Shown: in pieces, positions 9,135 through 18,849 of the stretch
Position numbering within the stretch: position 1 is the first letter of the stretch
Layout of the letters: the number at the start of each line of letters is the position of its first letter
Assembly: GCF_009938225.1 (NCBI RefSeq)
Contig: NZ_AP019657.1
Coordinates: forward strand, 1,984,001 to 2,048,000
From: Vibrio ponticus
Lineage (GTDB): Bacteria; Pseudomonadota; Gammaproteobacteria; Enterobacterales; Vibrionaceae
Direction of reading: 5' to 3'
DNA length: 64,000 bases
Translations under genes and position numbers: made by a program
The notes under the pieces: generated by a model
Told to the model about the DNA's origin: nothing
What the model saw: only the letters and a program-made list of their open reading frames with translations
Database searches by the model: none

Positions 9135-9797
9135 ATGAAAATAGACAATGCAGTTGTGTTAGTGACCTCTGCTGGTTCTAGAGTTGGGAGCACACTCGCA
9201 GCTCATTTTTCATCTTTAGGTGCACACATTATTCTATGTGATAGCGACAAACGTCTTCTAGATGAAACCTATCAACGTTGCCGCACAACCAATGACAATG
9301 TCCATCGATATGATCTTAAAGATTATTCAATCCCATCTATTCGTCATTTATTTCAATCAATCGAGACGTCATTGGGGCGCTCGCCTGACATTTTAATCAA
9401 TACCTTTACCACCAAAGCGATCCCAAACATTTTTGAGCACAGCGCTTACGACACTTTTGCCATGAACCTGTCTTCAATGGCGAGTACGCTGTTTGGCTTT
9501 GGGCAAGTGTCTGCCGATAGAATGAGAAAAGAGAATAAATGCGGCGTGATCGTCAACGTGATTGGTTACACCAACTATGAGGATATGGCGGGTTTTGATA
9601 ATGCATCTTCATTTGTGTCAGGGTTTACTCAAAGCTGGGCAAAAGAACTCGACCCTTTCAATATTCGCGTTGGAGGTGTTGTTCCATGTGGTGAAGCTAA
9701 CGGACAAAATTGGGCAGAAGTTCAAGACGAAGTCATCCGTAACACGGAGTACATTGTCACCAATGACTATTTCAATGGCCGCATAATGGCGGCCTAA
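9135..9797 (+). CDS. SDR-fold protein with lost catalytic residues
   Basis: A 220-residue protein that aligns with classical short-chain dehydrogenases: an N-terminal Rossmann strand VLVTSAGSRVGSTLAAHF, acidic NAD-selecting D at LCDSD, a DILINTF segment, and the FTQSWAKELDPFNIRVGGVVP block that follows the active-site helix. The catalytic YxxxK is replaced: aligned on that block, Tyr is Phe and Lys is Ser (FDNASSF), and the usual serine in NISS is absent (NVIGYTN). The cofactor loop TGxxxGxG is also altered to TSAGSRVG. It is likely non-enzymatic or has a changed mechanism. The start at 9135 has GGAGAGCAAAGG upstream. Confidence 0.8.
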   Translation: MKIDNAVVLVTSAGSRVGSTLAAHFSSLGAHIILCDSDKRLLDETYQRCRTTNDNVHRYDLKDYSIPSIRHLFQSIETSLGRSPDILINTFTTKAIPNIFEHSAYDTFAMNLSSMASTLFGFGQVSADRMRKENKCGVIVNVIGYTNYEDMAGFDNASSFVSGFTQSWAKELDPFNIRVGGVVPCGEANGQNWAEVQDEVIRNTEYIVTNDYFNGRIMAA

Positions 9798-9806
9798 TTT
9801 TCCTAT

Positions 9807-10256
9807 TTATAACTGACGCAGTACGCTCTCCGCTGCGTCCTCCAACAAATCTAGTACTAACTCAAATCCTCGCTCACCACCATAATATGGGTCAGGAATT
9901 TCTTGTTGCTCCGAATCTCCAAAGCTCAGATAAAGCTTTAATTTAAATTGGTGCTCTGCTGGGCAGATTGCTTGAAGATCGCTTAAATTATCATTATCTG
10001 CCGCCAGGATTAAATCAAAGTAGGTAAAATCTTGTGGCTCAACCTGACGGGAACGAATACCTTTAAACGAATAGCCGCGTCTCTCGCCAGCTTGTCGTGA
10101 GCGTTCATCAGGTGGATTACCTTGGTGATAGCCAATCGTACCCGCTGAGTCTACCTCCACATCAATCCCCAATTGCTTTGCCTTGGCACGCAATACGGCT
10201 TCACCCGTTGGTGATCGGCAGATATTTCCCATACAGACAACCAATATCTTTTTCAT
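9807..10256 (-). CDS. Low-molecular-weight protein-tyrosine-phosphatase
   Basis: A 149-residue cysteine phosphatase. Seen: the P-loop CMGNICRSPTGE (nucleophile about C8) at the N terminus and the general-acid loop IPDPYYGGERGF near residue 120. Length is standard for the family. There are no capsule genes nearby, so this is the widespread stand-alone type, not a Wzb partner. Its stop is 9 bp from the stop of the convergent SDR-like gene. It is divergent from cobO across about 90 bp. Confidence 0.92.
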   Translation of the reverse strand: MKKILVVCMGNICRSPTGEAVLRAKAKQLGIDVEVDSAGTIGYHQGNPPDERSRQAGERRGYSFKGIRSRQVEPQDFTYFDLILAADNDNLSDLQAICPAEHQFKLKLYLSFGDSEQQEIPDPYYGGERGFELVLDLLEDAAESVLRQL

Positions 10257-10344
10257 TCGTTCCCCTGAATTATCAATGGTTTTTCTTACCCTTGGGTTGG
10301 TCTATCATAGCGAGAATAGCGAATCGAAAAAAGGAATTAGCAAC

Positions 10345-10947
10345 ATGACAGAAAACGACAAACAACAACGTCATAAAGCACGACAAGAGAAGGTAAAACA
10401 GCAGGTAGACGCCAAAGTTGCTGCCGCAACCGAAGTTAAAGGTTTAATTTTGGTCATCACTGGTAACGGTAAAGGCAAATCTACTTCAGGTTTTGGCACT
10501 ATCGCTCGTGCTGTTGGTCATGGTCAAAAATGCGCAGTGGCTCAGTTTATTAAAGGTACTTGGGACAACGGTGAGCGTAATCTGCTAGAAAAGCTCGGGG
10601 TTGAATTTCAAGTCATGGCAACGGGCTTCACTTGGGAAACGCAAAATAAACAAGCCGATACCGAGGCCGCTCAATTGGTGTGGCAAGAGTGCAAACGCAT
10701 GCTGCAAGATGAGTCTATTGATGTCATTTTGTTTGATGAGCTGACTTATATGGTTACTTACGGCTACATTGATCTTGATGAAGTGGTTGAAGCGCTCAAT
10801 AATCGCCCGAAAATGCAGTCTGTTGTGATTACCGGACGAGCGGCGCATCGCACTCTAATTGAGATGGCTGATACCGTATCTGAAGTGAAAAACGTCAAGC
10901 ATGCGTTTGAGTCTGGCGTTAAAGCGCTTAAAGGCGTGGATTGGTAA
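10345..10947 (+). CDS. cobO: Corrinoid adenosyltransferase (CobO/BtuR)
   Basis: A 200-residue CobO/BtuR-type ATP:cob(I)alamin adenosyltransferase that makes adenosylcobalamin or its precursor from ATP. Seen: the P-loop GNGKGKSTS near residue 40, the ATP/corrinoid region QFIKGTWDNGE, and the VILFDELTYMVTYGYID block with a C-terminal KGVDW. Its first 30 residues are basic and Gln-rich, as in the family. No cobalamin synthesis genes are adjacent, so a salvage role is likely. The start was set at ATG 10345 (AAAGGAATTAGCAAC upstream), not an earlier in-frame ATG. Confidence 0.93.
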   Translation: MTENDKQQRHKARQEKVKQQVDAKVAAATEVKGLILVITGNGKGKSTSGFGTIARAVGHGQKCAVAQFIKGTWDNGERNLLEKLGVEFQVMATGFTWETQNKQADTEAAQLVWQECKRMLQDESIDVILFDELTYMVTYGYIDLDEVVEALNNRPKMQSVVITGRAAHRTLIEMADTVSEVKNVKHAFESGVKALKGVDW

Positions 10948-11010
10948 TTTCGCCAATCTGATTGTGACTGGCTAATGCATCACCGCTATCAGATAAATGT
11001 ACCAAGTATA

Positions 11011-11037
11011 AAAAAGCCCGCGTCATCACGCGGGCTT
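11011..11037. terminator. Bidirectional terminator between cobO and the AsmA-like gene
   Basis: The stem AGCCCGCGT / ACGCGGGCT with a CATC loop has an A run on the left (T tract for the minus strand). It can end the leftward asmA-like transcript and probably cobO as well. Confidence 0.8.
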
Positions 11038-11057
11038 CGATTGAACGCTCTAAAGAG

Positions 11058-13181
11058 TTAATTAAACAGACCTTTTAGCAAGCCATTAATGGCTTCTTTG
11101 GTCTTTTCATCTTTGATTTTCTCGCCTAATTTTTCATCAAGCTTTTCAAGACCACGGTCGATCTCTTTTTGTGCTTTCTGTTTCAGCACATCATCAAAGA
11201 CCAATTTGAACTTCGGATCCGCCCATTTGCCTGATACGTTGATTGGAATCGTGATGTCTTTTAGCTCATCGATATCCTTACCACCTTGCCCTTCTAGTGA
11301 GCCAACAATCGAGGTGCTGATCGTAAAATCTGCGGTATCATTGAGGTAGTTTGCACTGCCTTCGCCACGTACACGTAGCAATGGTGATTGAGCGTGAAGG
11401 TTATTGGTCGACACCACACCATTTTTCAAGTTTAGTGTTGCTGTCATCGCACTGAAGTCGGTTTTCTTAACTTGCTCTTGACCTTCTAAAGATTCACCTT
11501 TGAACTTCGCGTAGTTCTCTCGAATTAATTGCGCGACGTTGATACCGTTAACTGCACCATCCGCAAAGTTGATCTTAATTGTACCCGCAAGGTTTTGCTT
11601 CATTGTGGTTGTCGCAAGACCTTTACCCGTCACATTCACATCAATATTGCCAGTACCCTCTAGCTTATCGTTTTGTGCCACATCAATCAGTAACGGCAGC
11701 ACTTGCACCCCTTTGATCTGCTTCTTCGCACTGTAGGTCGCTGGCGATTTACGCGCATCTAACGTAGCAGTCGCTTTGATAGAGCCATCGTAAAGGTTTG
11801 AGCTGAATGAGGTGAGTTTCACTAGACCACGATTAACGCTAAATTTAGCGGCAACATTTTGCATTTTAGCGTTGCCTGCTTTGAACTTATCAATCGTGAT
11901 TGCACCGGTCACATCCAGTGTTTTTAACGCAGAGAGATCAGGTTCTTGATTACTGTCATCCTTGGCAATTTCTGCCGATTCATTTGACTTCGCTTCATCC
12001 TTGTCCGCCTTGGCTTGCTCGTCTTTGTCAGCGCCTAGGAAGGCATCAACGTCAATTTCAGGGCTGTGAAGGTTAAAGACAATCTTGGGAATCTCAGCAA
12101 GAGTCACGTCCAGCTTACCGTCAAACTGCAAGGCGTTCGCCGTCAGTTTTTCTAATACAAAACTTAAGTGGCTGTTAGTTAAATCAAATGTTAAGTCTGA
12201 TGCCATATCCACTTTCATTGGCGATTGTGGCAGCGTAGCGCCTTCAAATGTCGCATCTAGACCCAACTGCTTCATAGTCACTTTACTGATCGCTTTATCC
12301 ACCGTCAGCTGCGCACCACCTTTTAGGTCAAGGGCTAAGTCTGCCGCGGTTCCTTTCACAGCGTATTTAAGGTTGTTGGCTTGATCGAAAGCAAAGGTAT
12401 CCAATTGAATAGAAGCTGATTCGATCTTGTTAGTCGCATCACTATAACTCGCGTCAAAGCTGATGTTTTTCAGCTCATATTGAGTAAAACCTGTCATCAA
12501 TTTCAGCTCTGCGGTGCCTTGCGCTGCAAATTGTTGCTGATTGGTTTCACCTTTCATCGCAAAATCTGCTTTGCTCCAAGCATCCAAAGCGAACTCGGTT
12601 AAGGTTAGTGACACATCGTATAGTTTGGTGTGCGTACCTGCCTGCTCATCTTGAATATCAAGTAATGCATTGGTGATCGAGATCCCCGCTAGGCTGATCG
12701 TCCACGCAGATGCTGGTTGTGCACTCGGCTCTGTCGCTGGCGTATTTTCCGGTGCAGATTGTTTTGTCTCAGAAGCAGCTTGCGGTTTATTTGCTTGCAA
12801 CGCATCAAGGTTTTTCACGCCATCTTTACGCGTTTCAAGATAAAACTCTGCACCATCAAGTGTCACATTGCCAATTTCTAGCTGCTGACTAAACAGCGGC
12901 ATCACTGATACATCAATACCGACCTGTTCGACTTTAAACAAATTGGGTTGACTAAAACCTTGTGGGTTCTTCAGTTCAGTTTTGCCTAACGTAAAACCAA
13001 CCGAAGGGAAGAATTGCCAATCAATATCGCCTTCAATCACAAGATCTAAACCAGTTTGCTGTTTAGCTTGCTCAACGATTAGCGGTTTGAATTGGTTAGG
13101 ATTAACGAGCAACACCAATGCCAATATGGCGGCGATGATTGCCACGATAGGAATGGCGAGCACTAACGCGATTTTCTTCAT
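11058..13181 (-). CDS. AsmA-family envelope protein
   Basis: A 707-residue AsmA-like protein anchored by one N-terminal transmembrane segment (residues 3-27), with the rest predicted to lie in the periplasm. Seen: the family start LVNPNQFKPLIVEQAKQQTGLDLVIEGDIDWQFFPSVG, a low-complexity linker rich in Ala, Glu and Pro (about residues 132-160), a Lys/Asp-rich insert near residue 390, and a C-terminal AsmA domain with GTIKINFADGAVNGINVAQLIR. AsmA-type proteins are thought to help phospholipid transport or outer-membrane homeostasis. It is longer than E. coli AsmA by about 90 residues. Confidence 0.88.
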   Translation of the reverse strand: MKKIALVLAIPIVAIIAAILALVLLVNPNQFKPLIVEQAKQQTGLDLVIEGDIDWQFFPSVGFTLGKTELKNPQGFSQPNLFKVEQVGIDVSVMPLFSQQLEIGNVTLDGAEFYLETRKDGVKNLDALQANKPQAASETKQSAPENTPATEPSAQPASAWTISLAGISITNALLDIQDEQAGTHTKLYDVSLTLTEFALDAWSKADFAMKGETNQQQFAAQGTAELKLMTGFTQYELKNISFDASYSDATNKIESASIQLDTFAFDQANNLKYAVKGTAADLALDLKGGAQLTVDKAISKVTMKQLGLDATFEGATLPQSPMKVDMASDLTFDLTNSHLSFVLEKLTANALQFDGKLDVTLAEIPKIVFNLHSPEIDVDAFLGADKDEQAKADKDEAKSNESAEIAKDDSNQEPDLSALKTLDVTGAITIDKFKAGNAKMQNVAAKFSVNRGLVKLTSFSSNLYDGSIKATATLDARKSPATYSAKKQIKGVQVLPLLIDVAQNDKLEGTGNIDVNVTGKGLATTTMKQNLAGTIKINFADGAVNGINVAQLIRENYAKFKGESLEGQEQVKKTDFSAMTATLNLKNGVVSTNNLHAQSPLLRVRGEGSANYLNDTADFTISTSIVGSLEGQGGKDIDELKDITIPINVSGKWADPKFKLVFDDVLKQKAQKEIDRGLEKLDEKLGEKIKDEKTKEAINGLLKGLFN

Positions 13182-13290
13182 CAGCAGAGTCCTTGCTTAA
13201 CTGCCTAGCGGCGATATGGGAAAAGTTTACTGAAAGTATAATGGTTTAGCGCAAAATTAGTACAAAAACGATTATCTTGCAGCAAAAAGA

Positions 13291-13313
13291 AAGTGGCACT
13301 TAAAGTGCCACTT
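13291..13313 (-). terminator. Terminator of udk
   Basis: A perfect 11-bp palindrome AAGTGGCACTT / AAGTGCCACTT around one base, followed on the minus strand by TCTTTTTGC. It lies between udk and the downstream AsmA-like gene. Confidence 0.85.
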
Positions 13314-13351
13314 ATCTAGAAGAAAATAAAGTCTCTAAAATCAGAATTAGG

Positions 13352-13993
13352 TTAAGATTTCAGAAGCTTAGCAATGTGCGCTTTAAGCACATCGATTGCG
13401 ATACGGTTTTTACCACCGCGAGGAACGATGATATCTGCGTATTGCTTTGATGGTTCAATAAACTGCATAAACATTGGACGTACAGTCTCTTGGTACTGCT
13501 TAAGTACCGATTCCATTGTACGACCACGTTCTTCTACGTCACGCTTAACACGGCGCAGTAGACAGATATCAAGCGGAGTATCCATAAATACTGTCGCGTG
13601 ACACAGTTTACGTAGACGTGGATCTGTTAGAAGTAGAATACCTTCAAGAATGATCACTTTCTTTGGTGTCATTGTTGTGGTGTTCTCTGTACGAGTATGC
13701 TCTGAGTAGCTGTACTCAGGCACTTCAACCGCTTCACCTTTAACTAGTTTCTCTAGGTGATCACACAGTAGATCGTGATCTAGTGCACTCGGGTGGTCAT
13801 AGTTGGTTTTTACACGTTCTTCCATGCTCAGATGAGTCTGGTCGTTGTAGTAGCAATCTTCCGTAATTACACCAATTTGATGATCGCCTACCTTCTCGCG
13901 AAGTTCATTATAAATAGTGCTTGCGATTAAGCTTTTACCAGAAGCTGAAGCGCCAGCAATACCGACGATTACACATTGATTATTATCAGACAT
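13352..13993 (-). CDS. udk: Uridine kinase
   Basis: A 213-residue uridine/cytidine kinase of pyrimidine salvage that phosphorylates uridine and cytidine with GTP or ATP. Seen: the P-loop [11 protein letters not shown] (about residues 11-21), the nucleoside region [24 protein letters not shown], and the LID-type [18 protein letters not shown] segment. Length matches E. coli Udk (213). It lies close to apbC/mrp, a frequent gammaproteobacterial arrangement, and is followed by its own terminator. Confidence 0.96.
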   Translation of the reverse strand: MSDNNQCVIVGIAGASASGKSLIASTIYNELREKVGDHQIGVITEDCYYNDQTHLSMEERVKTNYDHPSALDHDLLCDHLEKLVKGEAVEVPEYSYSEHTRTENTTTMTPKKVIILEGILLLTDPRLRKLCHATVFMDTPLDICLLRRVKRDVEERGRTMESVLKQYQETVRPMFMQFIEPSKQYADIIVPRGGKNRIAIDVLKAHIAKLLKS

Positions 13994-14172
13994 TATTCTT
14001 GCACCCGATGAATTGATTGGTGAGCTGTGACCTGCTAATAGTTTGGCATGGAAAGGTTAGCAGAGCCAAATTAAACTGCCTGATTATAGGGAGTTCATTG
14101 GTGAGATACCAGAAAGTAATAGACGAAATCGTCTTTCTATACAAAATGGAATAAGAAAAGGTAGAGCAAACG

Positions 14173-14197
14173 TTTAGCTGGCATAACGCCAGCTAAA
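14173..14197 (-). terminator. Hairpin downstream of mrp/apbC
   Basis: A 10-bp stem TTTAGCTGGC / GCCAGCTAAA with ATAAC loop. The following minus-strand bases (CGTTTGCTCT) are only moderately T-rich, so it is a weak or processing-type terminator. Confidence 0.55.
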
Positions 14198-14216
14198 TAT
14201 AGATATGCAACAACAC

Positions 14217-15290
14217 TTACAACGTGGTGATATTGATAGCATCGGGTTGAACATCACCTCGCCAGTAGAGGCGAGCACAGACTGCTTCAGCCAGTTCTAG
14301 GTACTGTTTGGTATGCACTGAGTCTGGGCGTGCAGCCACGGTCGGACAACCCGCATCAATATCTTCACGCAGATGAATATCGAGTGGGATCTGCCCCAAT
14401 AAATCCAAGTTATATTCTGCTGACATTTTCTCCGCGCCACCCGTACCAAAGATATGTTCTTGGTGACCACAATTGCTGCAGATGTGGTAACTCATGTTCT
14501 CAACCAAACCGACCAAAGGGATCCCCACTTTATCGAACATCGCGGCACCTTTGCGCGCATCAGCTAAAGCAAGATCTTGCGGAGTAGTAACAATCACCGC
14601 ACCTGTGACTGGAATCTGCTGCGCGAGGCTCAATTGAATATCACCCGTGCCTGGCGGCATATCAATCACAAGGTAATCCAACTCCGGCCAATCCGTTTCA
14701 TTGAGTAATTGAGCCAATGCTTTCGATGCCATCGGACCACGCCAAATGGTGGCTTCATCTTTAGATACCAGATAACCAATCGAGTGAGTATAAATGCCAT
14801 GGGCTTCAACTGGCTGCATCCACTTATTATCGCGTACTGCGGGTTGCGCCTCTACTTGGCCAATCATCATAGGTACAGAAGGACCATAGATATCCGCATC
14901 AAGTAGCCCAACTTTGGCACCGCTACGTGAGATGGCTAACGCTAAGTTTACTGAGGTGGTCGACTTACCGACGCCGCCTTTCGCAGAGGTAACCGCAATA
15001 ATGTTTTTCACACCTTTGACCGAACTGCCAACGTGATTCGCCAGTGTTTTCACCTGCACACCAATACGGTAGTTAAATTTTGCCACCGCTTGGCTCTGCT
15101 GCTGAGCTTGAATCCACTGATCGATGTCCGTCACTAACTGATTCGCAGCATAAGGCAGTTTAATATCAAAAAAACCTTCTGCATCAACACTGACAATACC
15201 CGGTGTCGATGCCCAGTTTTGAATCACAGAATGGTGCTCGTATTGGCTTAACCAATCGCAAAAATCTTGTTTGGAATTGAACTGACGCAT
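14217..15290 (-). CDS. apbC: Iron-sulfur cluster carrier protein ApbC/Mrp
   Basis: A 357-residue P-loop ATPase that binds and transfers an Fe-S cluster. Seen: an N-terminal DUF59-like region, the deviant Walker A SAKGGVGKSTTSV (about residues 100-112), DADIYGPSVPMM, and the cluster-binding CSNCGH pair near residue 273. The start is fixed at MRQFNSKQ because AGGAGGACCT lies just upstream on the minus strand; a longer in-frame start 28 codons earlier was rejected. It is divergent from metG across 158 bp, the usual gammaproteobacterial arrangement. Confidence 0.94.
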   Translation of the reverse strand: MRQFNSKQDFCDWLSQYEHHSVIQNWASTPGIVSVDAEGFFDIKLPYAANQLVTDIDQWIQAQQQSQAVAKFNYRIGVQVKTLANHVGSSVKGVKNIIAVTSAKGGVGKSTTSVNLALAISRSGAKVGLLDADIYGPSVPMMIGQVEAQPAVRDNKWMQPVEAHGIYTHSIGYLVSKDEATIWRGPMASKALAQLLNETDWPELDYLVIDMPPGTGDIQLSLAQQIPVTGAVIVTTPQDLALADARKGAAMFDKVGIPLVGLVENMSYHICSNCGHQEHIFGTGGAEKMSAEYNLDLLGQIPLDIHLREDIDAGCPTVAARPDSVHTKQYLELAEAVCARLYWRGDVQPDAINITTL

Positions 15291-15448
15291 AGGTCCTCCT
15301 TTATCCCTCCCATCGTAGCACTCGAATCGCCGATACAGAACCCTGAAAAAACTAGGGGATTGCCAATTTGACACCTTGGAGTCGCTGTTTGAATCGGGTA
15401 GTATTAGTCTCTATTTTTTGTACCTATCGAGAAAAGCGAATATTAAGT

Positions 15449-17515
15449 ATGGCAAACGATCCAAGAAACTTTCCTGCAAGGAAAATGCTGGTAACTTGTG
15501 CCCTTCCGTACGCTAACGGTTCGATCCACCTAGGTCATATGCTTGAGCATATCCAAGCTGACATCTGGGTTCGTTACCAACGCCTACGTGGCAACACTGT
15601 AAACTTCATCTGTGCTGACGACGCTCACGGCACGCCGATCATGCTTAAAGCTCAACAGATGGGTATCTCTCCAGAAGAGATGATCGCAGCAGTAAGCGAA
15701 GAGCACCAAAAAGACTTCGCTGGCTTCGATATCAGTTTTGATAACTACCACAGCACGCACTCAGAAGAGAACCGCGAACTGGCGTCTCACATCTACCTAC
15801 AACTGAAGAAAAACGGCTTTATTTCTAGCCGTACTATCTCTCAGCTGTTTGACCCAGAAAAAGAGATGTTCCTACCAGACCGTTTTGTTAAAGGTACTTG
15901 CCCTAAGTGTAAGTCTGAAGACCAATACGGTGATAACTGTGATAACTGTGGTGAAACGTACAGCCCAACTGAACTGATTAATCCAAAATCAGCAGTGTCT
16001 GGCGCAACACCTATCATGAAAGATTCTGAGCACTTCTTCTTCGACCTACCTCAGTTTGAAAGCATGCTACAAGAGTGGACTCGCTCAGGCTCGCTACAAT
16101 CTGAAACTGCGAACAAGATGCAAGAATGGTTTGAGTCTGGTCTGCAACAGTGGGATATCTCACGTGATGCACCATACTTTGGCTTTGAAATCCCAGGCGA
16201 AGAAAACAAATTCTTCTACGTATGGCTAGATGCACCTGTTGGCTACATGGCTTCATTTAAGAACCTATGTGACAAAACTGAAGGTCTAGATTTCGACGAA
16301 TACTGGAAGAAAGACAGCACAACTGAGCTGTACCACTTCATCGGTAAAGACATCGTTTACTTCCACAGCCTATTCTGGCCTGCAATGCTAGAAGGCAGCG
16401 GTTTCCGTAAGCCAAACAACGTATTCGTTCACGGCTACGTAACGGTAAACGGCGCGAAAATGTCTAAGTCGAAAGGTACGTTTGTAAAAGCAAGCACCTA
16501 CCTAAATCACCTAGACCCAGAATGTCTACGTTACTACTACGCGGCAAAACTAAACAGCCGTATTGATGACCTAGACCTTAACCTTGAAGACTTCTCTCAA
16601 CGTGTAAACGCTGACGTAGTAAACAAGATTGTTAACCTAGCATCACGTAACGCTGGCTTCATTACTAAACGTTTTGAAGGCAAACTGGCTGAAAACTTCG
16701 CAGAGCCTGAGCTATACAACGAATTCGTTGCAGCAGCAGATCGCATTGCTGAGCTTTACGAAACTCGCGAATTTGGTCGTGCAATTCGTGAAATCACCGC
16801 ATTGGCTGACAAAGCAAACCAATACGTTGATGAAAAAGCACCTTGGGTTGTGGCAAAAGAAGAAGGCAAAGATCAGGAACTTCAAGAAATCTGTTCGGTA
16901 GGTATCAACCTATTCCGCGTTCTGATGACTTACCTAAAACCAGTAATGCCAGCACTTGCGGCTCGTACTGAAGCGTTCCTAAACCAAGAACTAACTTGGG
17001 AAGGTATTGCTGCGCCACTAACGGCTCACGAAATCACGGCGTTTAAAGCTCTGTTCAACCGTATTGATCCTAAGAACATCGAAGCGATGATCGAAGCATC
17101 AAAAGAAGACGCAGCAGCAGAAATGGCAGCAAAAGAGAAAGCAGAAGCAGCGAAAACTGAAACTGAGCTAAGCAAAGACCCAATCGCAGAAGAAATTGAG
17201 TTTGATGCATTTGCAAAAGTTGATCTACGTATCGCGAAAATCGTTTCTTGTGAAGCAGTGCCAAAAGCAGACAAACTACTGAAATTCCAATTGGATATCG
17301 GTGGTGAAATGCGTCAAGTATTCTCAGGCATTAAAGCTGCCTACAACCCAGAAGACCTAGTAGGTAAACTAACGGTTGTGGTCGCTAACCTTAAACCTCG
17401 TAAGATGAAGTTTGGTATGTCTGAAGGCATGATCCTAGCAGCAGGTCCTGGCGGTGCCGACCTGTGGATCCTTGAACCACACGAAGGTGCTCAACCTGGT
17501 ATGCGTGTAATGTAA
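15449..17515 (+). CDS. metG: Methionine--tRNA ligase
   Basis: A 688-residue class I aminoacyl-tRNA synthetase charging tRNA-Met. Seen: the HIGH-type motif [10 protein letters not shown], the zinc knuckle [18 protein letters not shown] (about residues 145-162), KMSKSKG near residue 336, an Ala/Glu/Lys-rich linker around 545-575, and a C-terminal tRNA-binding dimerisation domain ([24 protein letters not shown], about residues 588-688). The start is at ATG 15449; an in-frame upstream ATG at 15368 would add 27 non-family residues. A strong terminator follows. Confidence 0.97.
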   Translation: MANDPRNFPARKMLVTCALPYANGSIHLGHMLEHIQADIWVRYQRLRGNTVNFICADDAHGTPIMLKAQQMGISPEEMIAAVSEEHQKDFAGFDISFDNYHSTHSEENRELASHIYLQLKKNGFISSRTISQLFDPEKEMFLPDRFVKGTCPKCKSEDQYGDNCDNCGETYSPTELINPKSAVSGATPIMKDSEHFFFDLPQFESMLQEWTRSGSLQSETANKMQEWFESGLQQWDISRDAPYFGFEIPGEENKFFYVWLDAPVGYMASFKNLCDKTEGLDFDEYWKKDSTTELYHFIGKDIVYFHSLFWPAMLEGSGFRKPNNVFVHGYVTVNGAKMSKSKGTFVKASTYLNHLDPECLRYYYAAKLNSRIDDLDLNLEDFSQRVNADVVNKIVNLASRNAGFITKRFEGKLAENFAEPELYNEFVAAADRIAELYETREFGRAIREITALADKANQYVDEKAPWVVAKEEGKDQELQEICSVGINLFRVLMTYLKPVMPALAARTEAFLNQELTWEGIAAPLTAHEITAFKALFNRIDPKNIEAMIEASKEDAAAEMAAKEKAEAAKTETELSKDPIAEEIEFDAFAKVDLRIAKIVSCEAVPKADKLLKFQLDIGGEMRQVFSGIKAAYNPEDLVGKLTVVVANLKPRKMKFGMSEGMILAAGPGGADLWILEPHEGAQPGMRVM

Positions 17516-17543
17516 GCTTCAAGCTTGTATTGTAATCACTTTA

Positions 17544-17575
17544 AAATCCTCGCCTCTGCGGGGATTTTTTTATTT
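17544..17575 (+). terminator. Rho-independent terminator of metG
   Basis: AAATCCTCGC-CTCT-GCGGGGATTT with a following T tract forms a GC-rich stem directly after metG. Confidence 0.9.
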
Positions 17576-17583
17576 AACGACTT

Positions 17584-17748
17584 TATACCAATCAGGATAA
17601 GTAAGTGGTCAGAAAATTGCGCAAGGAAAATCGCTTAGAACTAGGCGCAGATTGCCGCTAACTAGTTATTCTAATTACAAAATCTGCAACAACGTTATAA
17701 GCGATTTTAATCAGCACGAATGATTAAAGACTTATGCTGGTTGGTATT
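17584..17748. repeat. MITE-like imperfect palindromic intergenic element
   Basis: About 165 bp that folds back on itself. The left end TATACCAATCAGGATAAGTA and the right end, read in reverse complement, AATACCAACCAGCATAAGTC, match at most positions. Inner arms also pair (AAAATCGCTTA at about 17628 with TAAGCGATTTT at about 17698; CAGATT with AATCTG). It contains no credible gene. Short interspersed palindromes starting ATACCAATC are common between genes in Vibrio and relatives as I recall; this copy fills most of the 377-bp gap between metG and the next gene. No target duplication was identified. Confidence 0.7.
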
Positions 17749-17892
17749 ATACCCTCCCCTCACTGGTGAACCACTGCACCAAAATGGTACAGCCACACAA
17801 AGCTTCTCACTCTAAATTATTGATAATTAACAGCTTAAAATCTGGCACTGATAGTGCTGAGACTCTAATGCCACCAGCAGCAAGGAGTCGCT

Positions 17893-18735
17893 ATGTTCAT
17901 TATTATTTCTATCTCGGTTTCCGTTCTCATTCTGATTTTGATCTATCACTACTCAAGGCAACGTTCTCTTTCCCACCAGCGTAACTATCAACAAATCGTT
18001 ACTTTGCGCTTAGTAATGGAGCTATGCCGAAAGCATCGCGCTGTTACTCACCATGCTGCTACGACCAATAACCACTCAGCGATTGAGGATACGCTGGTGC
18101 AAATTGATCAACAGCTAGACAAAGAATCTAGCCGATTAATCAGCTTGGCTAATTTTGACCATAAACCCATGTACCGAGTGCTGCAAATGAAACTCAAAGG
18201 ATTGAGTAATGAGTGGCAGCAACGTTCGTTTGCCCGCAACCAGCGTATTCATGGTACGGCGATTCGTCACTGTATGTTTCTGATTGATGATATCGCTCTG
18301 GCTTGGCTTTTAGAGTCTGGGCGTGCCGATCTCAGTGATGAATACCATATGAACTGGCAGCAAGTGCTCGACAGCATGGAGGTATTAACGCAACTGAGAA
18401 TTTGTATTCAAGAGATTGATCAGCCAATTGGTGAAATGAGAGTCAGATACTACGGCGATAAAGTTCGCCATAAACTGCACCAACTCAGTTTGATCAGCCC
18501 CCTGCCAATTCGTTCTCCCGTTGGCACCCAAGTGCTTGAGCAACTCGATGAACTGGTTGCAGCAAACAAACTGGATATCAACCAAGCAGATCTCTATCAA
18601 CTCACCACCGATATCTCACAGCTCATTGCTCAAGTTTATGATGATATGTTGTCTGACATTACGCAAAGCCTCTATCAGGCTCTGCCCGATATTTCATCTG
18701 CCACCATTCACACAGAAAAGAGTAAAGCGCACTAA
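17893..18735 (+). CDS. Membrane-anchored protein of unknown function, possible nitrate/nitrite-sensing-like fold
   Basis: A 280-residue protein with one N-terminal transmembrane helix (residues 2-18) followed by an almost entirely helical soluble part with many His, Gln and Arg residues. The segment QIVTLRLVMELCRKHRAVTHHAAT (about residues 34-57) resembles the first helix of NIT (nitrate/nitrite sensor) domains, which carry a conserved Arg; this is a weak resemblance. No output domain is present. It has a good site (AAGGAGTCGCT) and no close partner; the next gene is 114 bp away. Family not recognised with certainty. Confidence 0.65.
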   Translation: MFIIISISVSVLILILIYHYSRQRSLSHQRNYQQIVTLRLVMELCRKHRAVTHHAATTNNHSAIEDTLVQIDQQLDKESSRLISLANFDHKPMYRVLQMKLKGLSNEWQQRSFARNQRIHGTAIRHCMFLIDDIALAWLLESGRADLSDEYHMNWQQVLDSMEVLTQLRICIQEIDQPIGEMRVRYYGDKVRHKLHQLSLISPLPIRSPVGTQVLEQLDELVAANKLDINQADLYQLTTDISQLIAQVYDDMLSDITQSLYQALPDISSATIHTEKSKAH

Positions 18736-18849
18736 CCGTAAAACCATTAGTTCTGTTGATAGCGGTCATTCTCTGATAGAGTCGCGCTCATTCTTGATAT
18801 CGTTCGTTGCAGCAATTCGCTTCAACCCATAGCCAGACTAGGATCACCT

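Noticed and set aside
9807..10256. Wzb-like capsule phosphatase
   Set aside because: No wza, wzc or glycosyltransferase gene is nearby; the stand-alone phosphatase type is more likely.
17766..17984. A 72-codon frame running from the repeat into the start of the membrane-anchored gene
   Set aside because: It is out of frame with that gene, overlaps it, has no ribosome-binding site and no recognisable sequence.
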